A stretch of 64,000 bases of DNA from Planomonospora parontospora (GCA_014647935.1 BMQD01000013.1:1-64000), one strand, 5' to 3'. Counted from the stretch's first letter, positions 42,694 through 51,490 are shown. Made by a program: numbers and translations. Notes: generated by a model from the letters alone, not told the origin.

Positions 42694-44144
42694 CCCGCTC
42701 CATCCGCCCTCGGACCGCCGTCCCGATCGGCGCCGTCCCGGTCACCGCCCTCACCACCACCGCCCGGGCCGCCGCCGCGCGGACCCGCCGCCGGACCGCA
42801 GTCCCAGTCAGCGCCGCCGCCGCGCGGACCGGCCGTCGGGGTCCGGTCCGGGCCGCCCTGGCCGCGCTCACCGCGTGCCAGGCCGCCGCCGCGGTGGTGG
42901 TCGCCGTACGGCTGGCGCGCGGGCGCACCCGCCTGCCCCCGCTCTCCCCCGTGGCCGGTCCCCGGGACGGCCGGCCCTCCCCGGCGGACGGTCCCGGGCC
43001 CGGCCGGCCGTCCCCCGCGGCCGATCCCGGGCGCGGCCCGCGCATCTCCGTGGTGGTCCCGGCCCGCGACGAGGAGCACCGCATCGGGCCGTGCGTGTCG
43101 GCGGCGCTCGCCGACCCGGCCGTCGCGGAGGTCGTGGTGGTCGACGACGGCTCCCGCGACGGCACGGCCCGGCTGGCCGCCGGACTCGGCGCGAAGGTCC
43201 TGGCAGCCCCTCCCCTGCCGCCGGACTGGGTGGGCAAGCAGTGGGCGCTGCGGCACGGGACCGAGGCGGCCCTCGGCGACGTCGTGGTCACCCTCGACGC
43301 GGACGCGCGCCCCGCGCCCGGCCTGTTCGGGGCGGTGGCGGCCGCCCTGGACGCCTACGACCTGGTCACGGTGGGCCCCCGGTTCGTCTGCGACGGGATC
43401 GCCGAGCAGGCGCTGCACTCGGCGTTCCTGTCCACGCTGGTCTACCGGTTCGGCCCGATCGGCCCGTCCTCCCCTCCGCCGCCGCACCGGGTGGTGGCCA
43501 ACGGCCAGTGCACGGCCTTCCGCCGTACGGCGATGCTGGCCGCCGACGGGTTCACCCGGGTCCGCGGGCACCTGACCGACGACGTGGCGCTGGCCAGGAC
43601 CCTGGCCGCGGACGGCTGGTCGGTGGGATTCCTGGACTCGGGCGGGCTGCTGGAGGTGGACATGCACGAGTCCGCGGCCGAGGTGTGGCGGGAGTGGGGC
43701 CGCTCGCTCCCGCTGCGGGACGTCACCTCCCCGGGACGCCAGGCCGCCGACCTGGCGGTGCTCTGGCTCACCGCCGCGCTGCCCCCGATCCGGCTGGTCG
43801 CGGGCCGGCCCACCCGGCTCGACCTCGCGCTGCTGGCGGTCCGGCTGCTGCTGGCCGGGGCGCTGCGCGGCAGCTACACCCGGCCGGGGCCCGGCACGCT
43901 GCTCTCCCCCCTGCTGGACCCGCTGGCGGCCTTCCGGCTGACCGCGGCGACCCTGCGGCCCGTCCGCACCTGGCGGGGCCGGTCCTACCCGGCGGCCGCC
44001 GCGGGAGCCGTCCCCGGGACCGCTCCGGCCGCCGCCCCCGGCGGACCGGGGACGGCCGTCGGGCCGGGGGCGGGGCGGCCCGTCCGGAAGGTCACGACGG
44101 GCGCCGGGCGGTCCGCGCGGCCTGACCGAAGCGCAACCCGATGA
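42690..44144 (+). CDS. GT2 glycosyltransferase of the carotenoid cluster (CruG-like)
   Basis: 484 residues from GTG 42690, coupled to the desaturase by a 4-bp overlap. After an Arg/Ala-rich stretch comes a membrane helix (LAALTACQAAAAVVVAVRLA) and a Pro/Gly linker, then a GT2 domain: ISVVVPARDEEHRIGPCV, VVVVDDGSRDGTA, and VTLDADARPAPGLF as the DxD. C-terminal membrane segments follow. CruG-type enzymes glycosylate the 2' or 1' hydroxyl of carotenoids, and the context with CruF and CrtD fits. Its 3' end overlaps the convergent PlsY-like gene by 53 bp. Confidence 0.8.
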   Translation: MTRSIRPRTAVPIGAVPVTALTTTARAAAARTRRRTAVPVSAAAARTGRRGPVRAALAALTACQAAAAVVVAVRLARGRTRLPPLSPVAGPRDGRPSPADGPGPGRPSPAADPGRGPRISVVVPARDEEHRIGPCVSAALADPAVAEVVVVDDGSRDGTARLAAGLGAKVLAAPPLPPDWVGKQWALRHGTEAALGDVVVTLDADARPAPGLFGAVAAALDAYDLVTVGPRFVCDGIAEQALHSAFLSTLVYRFGPIGPSSPPPPHRVVANGQCTAFRRTAMLAADGFTRVRGHLTDDVALARTLAADGWSVGFLDSGGLLEVDMHESAAEVWREWGRSLPLRDVTSPGRQAADLAVLWLTAALPPIRLVAGRPTRLDLALLAVRLLLAGALRGSYTRPGPGTLLSPLLDPLAAFRLTAATLRPVRTWRGRSYPAAAAGAVPGTAPAAAPGGPGTAVGPGAGRPVRKVTTGAGRSARPDRSATR

Positions 44145-44703
44145 GGCACATCAGCGCGCCGGTCCCGGCGACGTGCGCGACCGGCGCGAACGGCAGCTGC
44201 AGCAGCGGGAGGGCGAACACCCCGGCCCGCGCCCCGATCGCGAAGGAGCGGGCGGCCAGGGCGGTGCCGACCAGGACGGCGAGGCCCAGCAGGAAGGCGG
44301 GCGGGCAGACGACCGCGAAGCCGCCCGCGAAGGTGAGGATCGAGCGCCCGCCGCGGAACCCGGCGAACACCGGCCACGCGTGCCCGGCCATCGCCGCCGC
44401 CACGGCGAGGTACACCGGGACGGTGCTGGCGCCGGAGACCGCGCCGGACCCGGCCGTGTGCCCGCCGCTCGCCCAGAGGGCGAGCAGCGCGGCGAGGGCC
44501 CCCTTGAGCATGTCACCGGCGAAGACCGGCGCGGCGGCCCTCCCGCCGAGCCGCTCCTTCATGTTCCAGAAGCCCGGGTTGCGGTCACCGACCGCGCGCG
44601 GGTCGAAGCCGTGCGCGCGGGCGACGAGCACCGCGACCGGCACGGATCCGAGAAGGTAGGCGCCGATGACGGCCACGGGCAGGGGCAGGGGCACGGGAAC
44701 CAT
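44092..44703 (-). CDS. PlsY-like acyl-phosphate-dependent acyltransferase, divergent motifs
   Basis: A 203-residue membrane protein with about five helices. The PlsY skeleton is present: GAYLLGSVPVAVLVARAHG, a variant of GSGNPGATN reading GDRNPGFWNM, and GHAWPVFAGFRGGRS in place of GHxxPVFxxFKGGKG. The usual third motif near the C-terminus is absent. True PlsY transfers acyl from acyl-phosphate to glycerol-3-phosphate. The altered motifs and the location among carotenoid genes suggest a different acceptor. It overlaps neighbours at both ends: 53 bp convergent with the glycosyltransferase and 38 bp head-to-head with the CrtA-like gene. Confidence 0.8.
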   Translation of the reverse strand: MVPVPLPLPVAVIGAYLLGSVPVAVLVARAHGFDPRAVGDRNPGFWNMKERLGGRAAAPVFAGDMLKGALAALLALWASGGHTAGSGAVSGASTVPVYLAVAAAMAGHAWPVFAGFRGGRSILTFAGGFAVVCPPAFLLGLAVLVGTALAARSFAIGARAGVFALPLLQLPFAPVAHVAGTGALMCLIGLRFGQAARTARRPS

Positions 44704-45496
44704 CGCCTCGTTCCACCTCGTCAGGTATGCGGATCTGGGGGCCATGCGGCACATGGCGTTCGACCGGCCGGTGCTGGCGCGCACCCCCGGACTGGTGTTC
44801 CGGCGGCTGCTGGGATCCGGCCGGGGCGCGTCCATGAGCCTCGGCGCGGACCTGCGCCGCTGGGCGCTGTTCGCGGTCTGGCGCGCCGAGCGGGACCTGG
44901 ACGCCTTCCTCGCCCGCTCTCCGGTGGCGGCGCGCTGGCGCGACGAGGCCGTGGAGTCCTGGCAGGTACGGCTCGCGCCGCTGGCCTCGCGCGGGAGCTG
45001 GGGCGGGGTGGACCCGTTCGGTCCGATCGCGGACGGCCCGGCCGGAACCGGGCCAGCCGGAACCGGACCCGCCGGAACGGGATCGGCCGGGGACGGCGCC
45101 GGCCGGGACGGGCCGCCGGGCCCGCGGGAGGGCTCCGGTCCGGTCGCCGTGCTGACCAGGGCGTCGATCCGGCCGTCCCGGCTGGTCGCGTTCTACCGTT
45201 CGGTCCCCGCCGTCGACGCCCTGCTCCGGGAGCAGGACGGCTGCCTGGCCTCGGTCGGCGTCGGGGAGTGGCCGCTGGCCCGGCAGGCCACGTTCTCGCT
45301 CTGGCGCGACGCCGCCGCGGTCCGGGACTTCGCCCACCGGGGCCGGGCGCACCGCCGGGTGATCGGGCGGACCCGGGACGAGGGCTGGTACGCGGAGGAG
45401 ATGTTCACCCGGTTCGCCCCCTACGGCAGCGCGGGGACCTGGAACGGGACCGACCCCCTGGCGGGGTCCCCCGCCTCCTCCGGCCCCCGCCCGTAG
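44666..45496 (+). CDS. CrtA-like (spheroidene monooxygenase family) oxygenase
   Basis: 276 residues. The family pattern runs TIASFHLVRYADLGAMRHMA, RWALFAVWRAERDLDAFL, VAVLTRASIRPSRLVAFY, SVGVGEWPLARQATFSLW and DEGWYAEEMFTRF. CrtA introduces a keto group at C-2 of acyclic carotenoids. Residues about 120-165 are a Gly/Pro/Ala/Thr linker insertion (repeats of PAGTG) not found in typical CrtA. ATG 44666 is needed for the first conserved strand, which places the start inside the 5' end of the PlsY-like gene. Confidence 0.8.
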   Translation: MTATGRGRGTGTIASFHLVRYADLGAMRHMAFDRPVLARTPGLVFRRLLGSGRGASMSLGADLRRWALFAVWRAERDLDAFLARSPVAARWRDEAVESWQVRLAPLASRGSWGGVDPFGPIADGPAGTGPAGTGPAGTGSAGDGAGRDGPPGPREGSGPVAVLTRASIRPSRLVAFYRSVPAVDALLREQDGCLASVGVGEWPLARQATFSLWRDAAAVRDFAHRGRAHRRVIGRTRDEGWYAEEMFTRFAPYGSAGTWNGTDPLAGSPASSGPRP

Positions 45497-45552
45497 CCGG
45501 CTCACCGCCGTTCCCCCGCCTCCCCCGGCCCTCGGCCGCAGCCGGCTCACCG
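45468..45552. repeat. 45-bp-period duplication spanning the convergent stops of crtA-like and plsX
   Basis: 45468-45507 and 45513-45552 are 40-bp copies with about four mismatches. The first contains the CrtA-like stop; the second contains the plsX stop. Confidence 0.65.
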
Positions 45553-46515
45553 GGCCGGTTCCGCCGCGCGGCGCCCCGGTGCCCGGACCGGCTTCCCTCC
45601 CCGGGCGAGGTCGCGTGCCACCACGCACGCCCGGGCGATCGTGCGGGCGCGCGAGGAGCCGTGCGCGACGACGACGGTGCGGCTCAGCCCGAGCAGCGCG
45701 GCTCCCCCGTGCGTCTCGGGGTCGTAGCGGCCGGCCACCTCCCGCAGTTCGTCCGGCCGGGCGATCCCGGCGTGCGCGATCATGGACAGGGTCGTCCTGA
45801 CCGCCCCCTCGACGTTCTTGAGCACGACATTGCCGGTGAAGCCGTCGGTGACGATCACATCGACGACGCCCGCCAGCACGTCGTGGCCCTCGACGGTGCC
45901 GTGGAAGCGCAGCGGCAGCCGCCGGAGCAGCTCCTCGGTCCTGCGGGTCAGCCGGTTGCCCTTGCCCGGTTCGGAGCCGATCGAGAGCAGGCCCACCGTC
46001 GGCTCCGCCGTGCCGAGCACGAGCCGGGCGTAGGAGGTGCCGAGGAGCGCGAAGCCGGCGACCATCTCCGGCGTGGGGTCGGCGGTCGCCCCGGCGTCGA
46101 GCAGCACGCTCGAACCGCCGGTGACCTGGGGCAGCGCGATGGCCAGGGCGGGCCGGAGCACGCTCTCCGCCCGGCCGACGCGCCGGATCGCGCACGAGAC
46201 GACCGCCCCGGTGGAGCCGGCCGAGACAAAGGCGGCCCCGGCGCCCCGGCTCAGCAGCTCGCAGCCGACCGTGATGCTGGAGGTCCCGGAGAGCGCCCCC
46301 GGGCCCCGCTCCCCCATCGGGACGGCCTCCTCGGCGTGGACCACCTCGATCTCACCGGAGGCGCCGTACCGCGCCAGTTCCCGGCGGATCTCCTCGGCCC
46401 GGCCGACGAGCAGCACCGGCACCCCGTGCTCCCGCAGGGCGGTCACGGCTCCCCTGACGGTCTCGGCGGGCCCGTGGTCCCCGCCCATCGCGTCGACGAC
46501 GACCGGTTCCGGCAT
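45547..46515 (-). CDS. plsX: Phosphate acyltransferase PlsX
   Basis: A 322-residue soluble enzyme converting acyl-ACP and phosphate to acyl-phosphate. Hallmarks: VVVDAMGGDHGPAETVRGAV at the start, GAAFVSAGSTGAVVS, LLDAGATADPTPEMVAGFAL and VTDGFTGNVVLKNVEG. ATG 46515 has AGGAGG upstream. It follows crtB by 32 bp on the same strand and is not in the usual neighbourhood of housekeeping plsX (rpmF, rnc or fab genes). It is therefore probably a dedicated copy supplying acyl-phosphate to the PlsY-like protein at 44092. Confidence 0.9.
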   Translation of the reverse strand: MPEPVVVDAMGGDHGPAETVRGAVTALREHGVPVLLVGRAEEIRRELARYGASGEIEVVHAEEAVPMGERGPGALSGTSSITVGCELLSRGAGAAFVSAGSTGAVVSCAIRRVGRAESVLRPALAIALPQVTGGSSVLLDAGATADPTPEMVAGFALLGTSYARLVLGTAEPTVGLLSIGSEPGKGNRLTRRTEELLRRLPLRFHGTVEGHDVLAGVVDVIVTDGFTGNVVLKNVEGAVRTTLSMIAHAGIARPDELREVAGRYDPETHGGAALLGLSRTVVVAHGSSRARTIARACVVARDLARGGKPVRAPGRRAAEPAR

Positions 46516-46547
46516 CGTGTCCTCCTGGCAACGGTGATGGATGGTGG

Positions 46548-47606
46548 TCAGCGGCCCTCCCACCCGGGCCGCAGCGCCCCGGCCGCCCGGCGCTCCGCCC
46601 GGCCCGCCGCGGCGGCCGCGGACAGGTGGCGGGCGAAGACGGCCAGCCTGCGGCGGCGGGGCACGGTCGCCCTGCCGCCCAGCACGTCGTAACCGGCGGC
46701 CTCGATCCGGTCGAGGATGCCGCCGTACAGCTCGTGGGCCGCGCGCACGCACGGCCGGGAGGAGGGGGTGAGCAGGGCCACGCCCTCCGCCGCCCGCCGG
46801 TAGTGCGCGCGCGCCCGCTCGGCCTCGAAGGCCAGCAGGTCGCGCAGAGCCGGGGTGGGCGCGCTCCGGCCCAGGTCGGCGACGGAGACGCCGAACCGGT
46901 CCAGGTCGGCCAGGGGCAGGTAGACCCGGCCGCGCGACAGGTCCTCGGCGACGTCGCGCAGGAAGTTGGTGAGCTGGAAGGCCAGTCCGAGCTGGCGGGC
47001 CGGTTCGCGCGCCCGTTCCGCCATGCCGGGCAGGGGTTCGAGCACGGGCAGCATCATCGTGCCGATGACGGCGGCCGAGCCCTCCATGTAACCGAGCAGG
47101 TCGTCGTAGGTGTCGTAGCGGGTGACGGTCAGGTCGGCCCGCATCGACTCCAGGAACGCCTCGACGTCGCCGTGGTCGATGCCGAAGCAGCGCACGGTCT
47201 GCGCGAAGGCGGGCAGCACCGGGTCGCCGGTGGCCTCCCCGGCGAGCGCGGGGGCCAGGCGCCCGGCCAGCTCGTCGAGCGCGGCCTCGCGGTCGCCGGT
47301 CATCGTGAAGGAGTCGACGATCTCGTCGGCGTGCCGGGCGAAGCCGTACAGCGCGTGCACGTGGGGACGCTTCCAGGCCGGGAGCAGGAGGGTCGCCAGG
47401 TAGTAGGAGCGGCCGTGGCGGGCGTTCAGCCGGCGGCAGAGCTCGTAGCTGCGGGTCAGCGGGACGGGAGGCGGTGACACGGGAGGGCGTCCGGGCGCGG
47501 GCACGGACGGGACGCGCGGCGGGGACGGAGACGAGGGCGGGGGCTGGGGCGAGGACAGGACGCGCGGCGGGGACGGAATTCGCGGCGGGGTGGGCGGCGG
47601 TGTCAT
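46548..47606 (-). CDS. crtB: Phytoene synthase
   Basis: 352 residues. Head-to-head condensation of two GGPP gives phytoene. The first Asp-rich motif is FARHADEIVDSF and the second is LTNFLRDVAEDLSRGRVYLP, with YMEGSAAVIGTMMLPVLEP between them. The conserved domain starts at residue 50 (LTRSYELCRRLNARHGRSYY); the first 49 residues are a Pro/Ser repeat extension not found in typical CrtB. ATG 47606 has GGAGG upstream and overlaps the crtI stop in ATGA. No crtE (GGPP synthase) is in the window, so GGPP must come from elsewhere. Confidence 0.93.
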   Translation of the reverse strand: MTPPPTPPRIPSPPRVLSSPQPPPSSPSPPRVPSVPAPGRPPVSPPPVPLTRSYELCRRLNARHGRSYYLATLLLPAWKRPHVHALYGFARHADEIVDSFTMTGDREAALDELAGRLAPALAGEATGDPVLPAFAQTVRCFGIDHGDVEAFLESMRADLTVTRYDTYDDLLGYMEGSAAVIGTMMLPVLEPLPGMAERAREPARQLGLAFQLTNFLRDVAEDLSRGRVYLPLADLDRFGVSVADLGRSAPTPALRDLLAFEAERARAHYRRAAEGVALLTPSSRPCVRAAHELYGGILDRIEAAGYDVLGGRATVPRRRRLAVFARHLSAAAAAGRAERRAAGALRPGWEGR

Positions 47607-49069
47607 CGGCGGGCCTCCAGGATGCGCTCGGCGGCCAGCCGTCCCGAGATCAGCACCGGGGGGACCCCCACCCCCGGCGCGGTGTACATGCCCGCGAAGT
47701 GCAGGCCGGGGACCCGCCGGGCGGCGCCCGCCGGGCGGAACCAGGCCGTCTGCCGGAACCGGTGGTCCAGCGCGAACGGCGTGCCCGCCGAGTGGCCGAG
47801 CCCGGCCCAGCCGGGCGGGTCGAAGCCGAGCCGGGGGGCTCCGGACAGGTCGCCGTACCCGAGGTCCGCGAGCCTGCCCAGCAGGCGCTCCTCCAGGCGC
47901 GGGGTGAGCCCGTCCCAGCGGGCGCGCTGCAGGTTGGGCGCGGGCTCCAGCACGGTGAGCGTGGCGTGCCCGGCGGGCGCGGCGCCGGAGTCGGACTCGG
48001 GGTAGGTGACGAGCAGGTTCGGATCGCCCTGCGGCCTGCCCCGGGCCAGGTCGGCGAAAGAGGAGTGCCACTCCCGGCCGAAGTGCAGGGTGTGGTGCGC
48101 CTGGCCGGGCAGGCGCCGGTCGAGGCCGAAGTGCAGCACCAGGCAGGAGGGCGAGTAGCGGGGCCGGCGCAGCCGCCAGTCGCCCGCGCCGCGCGGCAGC
48201 AGCCCGGCGTGGGCGTACGGCAGGTCGCAGGCGACCACGACGTCGCGGGCGGCGAGGCGCTCGCCGGTGTCGAGCCGGACGCCGCTGACCCCGGAGGAGC
48301 CGGCCTCGACCCGGACGGCGCGCACGCCGTACCGCAGCCGCGCCCCGGCCTTCTCCGCCACGGCCGCCATCGCCTGGGGGATGGCGTGCATGCCGCCGTG
48401 ACGGGGGAAGTAGACGCCGCCTACCGTGTCCATGTGGGCGATCACCGCGTAGATGCCGAGCGCCTGCCGGGGCGAGAGGCCGACGTACAGCGCCTGGAAG
48501 GTGTGCGCCCTGATCAGCCGGGGGTCGGTGAGGTGGCCCGCCACCAGGCGGTCCAGCCGCCGGAAACCGCCCAGCGCGGCCAGCCGGGCCAGCCGGGTCA
48601 GGGCCGCCGGGCGGGCCAGGTTCCGCAGCCGGGTCATGTCCCGGTCGATGAAGGCGTCCCACTCTGCCGCGAACAGCTCGGCGAGGCGGGCGCGGAAGCG
48701 CCGGTAGCGGCCCGCCTCCGCCGCCCCGCACAGCCGCCGCACCTCCTCGGCCATCGCGTCCTCGCCGGCCACCACGTCCAGGTGGGAGCCGTCGTGGTAG
48801 CGCAGCCGGTAGTACGGGTCCAGCCGGCGCAGCGGCAGCCAGGACTCCAGATCCTCGCCCGCCGCGGCGAAGGCGTCCGCCAGGACGCCGGGCATGGTGA
48901 GCACCGACGGCCCGGTGTCGAAGCGGTACTCTCCCAGCCGCGCGGTCCCGCAGCAGCCGCCGGGCACGTCGCGGGCCTCCACCACGGTCACGTCCCGTCC
49001 CGCGGCGGCCAGCCGCATCGCCGCGGCCAGGCCACCGAGCCCGGCTCCGATCACCACGGTCGGGCCCAT
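47603..49069 (-). CDS. crtI: Phytoene desaturase
   Basis: A 488-residue FAD-dependent CrtI-type desaturase. N-terminal VVIGAGLGGLAAAMRLAAAG, then YRFDTGPSVLTMPGVLADAF near residue 55, and C-terminal FAGMYTAPGVGVPPVLISG. GAGGAG precedes ATG 49069. It is the first gene of crtI-crtB-plsX. It converts phytoene to lycopene or a related desaturated carotene, depending on the number of steps, which cannot be read from sequence. Confidence 0.93.
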   Translation of the reverse strand: MGPTVVIGAGLGGLAAAMRLAAAGRDVTVVEARDVPGGCCGTARLGEYRFDTGPSVLTMPGVLADAFAAAGEDLESWLPLRRLDPYYRLRYHDGSHLDVVAGEDAMAEEVRRLCGAAEAGRYRRFRARLAELFAAEWDAFIDRDMTRLRNLARPAALTRLARLAALGGFRRLDRLVAGHLTDPRLIRAHTFQALYVGLSPRQALGIYAVIAHMDTVGGVYFPRHGGMHAIPQAMAAVAEKAGARLRYGVRAVRVEAGSSGVSGVRLDTGERLAARDVVVACDLPYAHAGLLPRGAGDWRLRRPRYSPSCLVLHFGLDRRLPGQAHHTLHFGREWHSSFADLARGRPQGDPNLLVTYPESDSGAAPAGHATLTVLEPAPNLQRARWDGLTPRLEERLLGRLADLGYGDLSGAPRLGFDPPGWAGLGHSAGTPFALDHRFRQTAWFRPAGAARRVPGLHFAGMYTAPGVGVPPVLISGRLAAERILEARR

Positions 49070-49173
49070 GCGCGCTCCTCGCTCTCCACCGGACCGGCGG
49101 ACTCCCCGCCGGGTCCGCGGGCCGGGTCGGCCCGCGGGTGGCCGCTCCGTGCCCCTGCCCGCTTCCGGCCCGT

Positions 49174-51429
49174 TCATCTCCCGGAATCGTGCAAAGAGCG
49201 TGCGATCACTATCCGGGTCTTCGGCCGGGACCCGTCCCGCGGATGCACCCGGTGCCCCGGAGAAAGTCCGCGACGCAGGCCGGCCGCGGCGGCCAGGTGG
49301 TCGTGCAGCTCGGCGTGGCGGAACTGGTAGACCGGACCGGTGGTGCGCAGCAGGCCGAGGCGGTGCATGTCGTCGAGGAACGGGATCAGCCTGACGGGCA
49401 GGGATGTGGCGCGGGTGCGCAGGAGGAGCACGCAGGCCAGCCAGGCGTGGTGGTGCCCGAAGAGGAGCGCGGCGGCCGGCCCTCCGGTGAGCCCGAGTGC
49501 GAGACCGGCCCCGAGCACGTCGGCGGGATCCCCCGCCACACGCCAGAGGAGCAACCCGAACGCGGCGCCGAATCCGCCGGTGAGCACGATCGTGCGGACG
49601 AGGGTGAGGTTCCTGTCGGCCGCCCAGACCGAGGCGGGGGTGCTCGCGGCGACCAGGGAGGTGGGGTGCTCCACCTGCCTCACCCAGGGGACGAGCATCG
49701 CCGCGAGCCCGACCATGAGGCCGAGATAGAACACGGCCTCCGTGAGGACGAGGACGGACCGGCCCCAGGGAGTCCGGCCCGGCGCCCCTTCCAGGAGCAC
49801 CCACGCCCCTCCGGCGACGAGCACGGTGACCGCCCAGATCACGAGCCCTCCCACGATCCCCCGGACGGGGACGCGGACCAGGCGGCGCAGCCGTACCTCG
49901 GCGAATCCCGGCGTCTCGTGGAACCACCGCCCCGCCCCGAGGGCGAACGCGACGACAAAGACGGAGGCGAGGACGGACGCGCGTACCAGGGGGGCGCCGG
50001 GGCCGGTGGCCGCGAGCCAGGCCGTGAACGCGGACCAGCTGACGGCCCCGGCCGCGAGCCCGGCCACCGCCTGGAGGCGGCGCCGAACGGCCGGGGAGGC
50101 GGCCTGGCGGGCCAGCCGCCACCAGGCCAGGTCCCGGGTGCCGTCGCGGGTCAGCAGCACGGCCACGTCGCCCAGCCAGGTGTACGCCTGAGCGGGATTC
50201 CAGGCCCGCCGGGGACGGAAGAGGTCGGACCGTTCCCCGGTCGGCGGCCGGGCCCGGATGAGCGTCCCGACCAGGCGGTCCAGCAGCCCGGCCCGGAGCA
50301 CCTTCGCGTCGGCGCCGAGTCCCCCGAGCAGCGGGGTGGGATCGGCGTTGGGCACGACGTAGACCATGCGGAGCAGCCACAGGCCCAGCGGGGTGCCGGC
50401 CACCGCCGACAGCCCGGGGGCCGAGCCCGAGCGCACGGCCGCCAGCACCTCCGACCAGTCGTGCGCGGGCACGGGCGGCAGGCAGTCCCTCAGGTAGGCG
50501 GCGGCGGCCGAGGGGGTGAGCACCGCCGGGACGATGACGGCCGCGGCCGTCAGCACGGCTCCCGCGCTCCGGACGGCGGCGGCGAACTCGCTCGTGCGGC
50601 TGGTGAGGATCACCTGGTCGCGGTCCGTCAGCGAGCCGTTCAACGCCGTGATGACCTGCGCCCGGGCCGGCGGGGGCAGCTCGTCCAGCCCGTCCAGGAC
50701 GGGCAGCACGTGCCCCTGCCCGGCCAGCGCCGCGGGGGTGCCGGCGCCGCCGTACTCCGCGGCGCACAGGGCCGGGTAGTCGGCGGCCAGCCGGGCCCCC
50801 AGCCACTCGTGCAGCCGCGGGTGGCGGCCGGTGTCCCATCCGGCGACCGACAGCAGCACCGGGACCGGCTCGTCGTCGGTGCGGGTGGCGATCAGCTCCA
50901 GCAGCAGCTGGACGGCCAGGGTGGTCTTGCCCATGCCGGGGCCGCCGGCGATGACCAGCCGCCGGCAGCGCAGCCGGCGGAACTGCCCGGCCAGCCTGCG
51001 GACGTCGCCGGCGCAGCCGCTGAAGGACAGTTCCTCCACCGCGATCAGGCTCGGGTGGTCCATCAGCGCGTGCTTGCTGGTCAGGTTCCAGGCGACCGGG
51101 ATCGGTTCGGGGTCGCCCAGCGCCCGGATCCGGGCCTCCTCCCTCCACTGCCGGTTCACCAGGCCCGCCAGCGCCGTCTTGGCGACGGCGACGTCCGGCA
51201 CGGGGGGCGGCGGCCGGCGCCTGCAGGCCCACTCGTAGACCCACTTCAGCACGGCTCCCCCGATCCCGATGAGGACGCCGCCGACCAGCTCGTTGAGGAG
51301 GTCGGGACCCACCTTCCTGCCCGGGTCCAGTCTGCCGAACAGCATCACCGTGGCGAGAGCCGCGGATGTCAGGATCGCGAGGACCAGGGCGATCCGCGCC
51401 CGGCGCCCGCGCATGTCCGGGAGGGGCAT
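49174..51429 (-). CDS. Membrane-bound NACHT-type NTPase
   Basis: 751 residues. Two N-terminal membrane helices (about 13-31 and 48-65) precede a STAND/NACHT ATPase: Walker A AGGPGMGKTT (residues 161-170), Walker B VLPVLDGLDELPPPAR (about 240-255) and an arginine sensor region VILTSRTSEF. The C-terminal half (about 455-690) has several more membrane helices, and a soluble tail carries QFRHAELHDHLAAAAG, typical of the end of NACHT modules. The family is common in actinomycetes. Some bacterial NACHT proteins defend against phage; this membrane type has no proven role. Confidence 0.85.
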   Translation of the reverse strand: MPLPDMRGRRARIALVLAILTSAALATVMLFGRLDPGRKVGPDLLNELVGGVLIGIGGAVLKWVYEWACRRRPPPPVPDVAVAKTALAGLVNRQWREEARIRALGDPEPIPVAWNLTSKHALMDHPSLIAVEELSFSGCAGDVRRLAGQFRRLRCRRLVIAGGPGMGKTTLAVQLLLELIATRTDDEPVPVLLSVAGWDTGRHPRLHEWLGARLAADYPALCAAEYGGAGTPAALAGQGHVLPVLDGLDELPPPARAQVITALNGSLTDRDQVILTSRTSEFAAAVRSAGAVLTAAAVIVPAVLTPSAAAAYLRDCLPPVPAHDWSEVLAAVRSGSAPGLSAVAGTPLGLWLLRMVYVVPNADPTPLLGGLGADAKVLRAGLLDRLVGTLIRARPPTGERSDLFRPRRAWNPAQAYTWLGDVAVLLTRDGTRDLAWWRLARQAASPAVRRRLQAVAGLAAGAVSWSAFTAWLAATGPGAPLVRASVLASVFVVAFALGAGRWFHETPGFAEVRLRRLVRVPVRGIVGGLVIWAVTVLVAGGAWVLLEGAPGRTPWGRSVLVLTEAVFYLGLMVGLAAMLVPWVRQVEHPTSLVAASTPASVWAADRNLTLVRTIVLTGGFGAAFGLLLWRVAGDPADVLGAGLALGLTGGPAAALLFGHHHAWLACVLLLRTRATSLPVRLIPFLDDMHRLGLLRTTGPVYQFRHAELHDHLAAAAGLRRGLSPGHRVHPRDGSRPKTRIVIARSLHDSGR

Positions 51430-51490
51430 GCCCCCTCACTCCCTTCCGGTCTGCGCGACGTGGCCGGCGCGGTCCGGTCACGCCTCCGGC

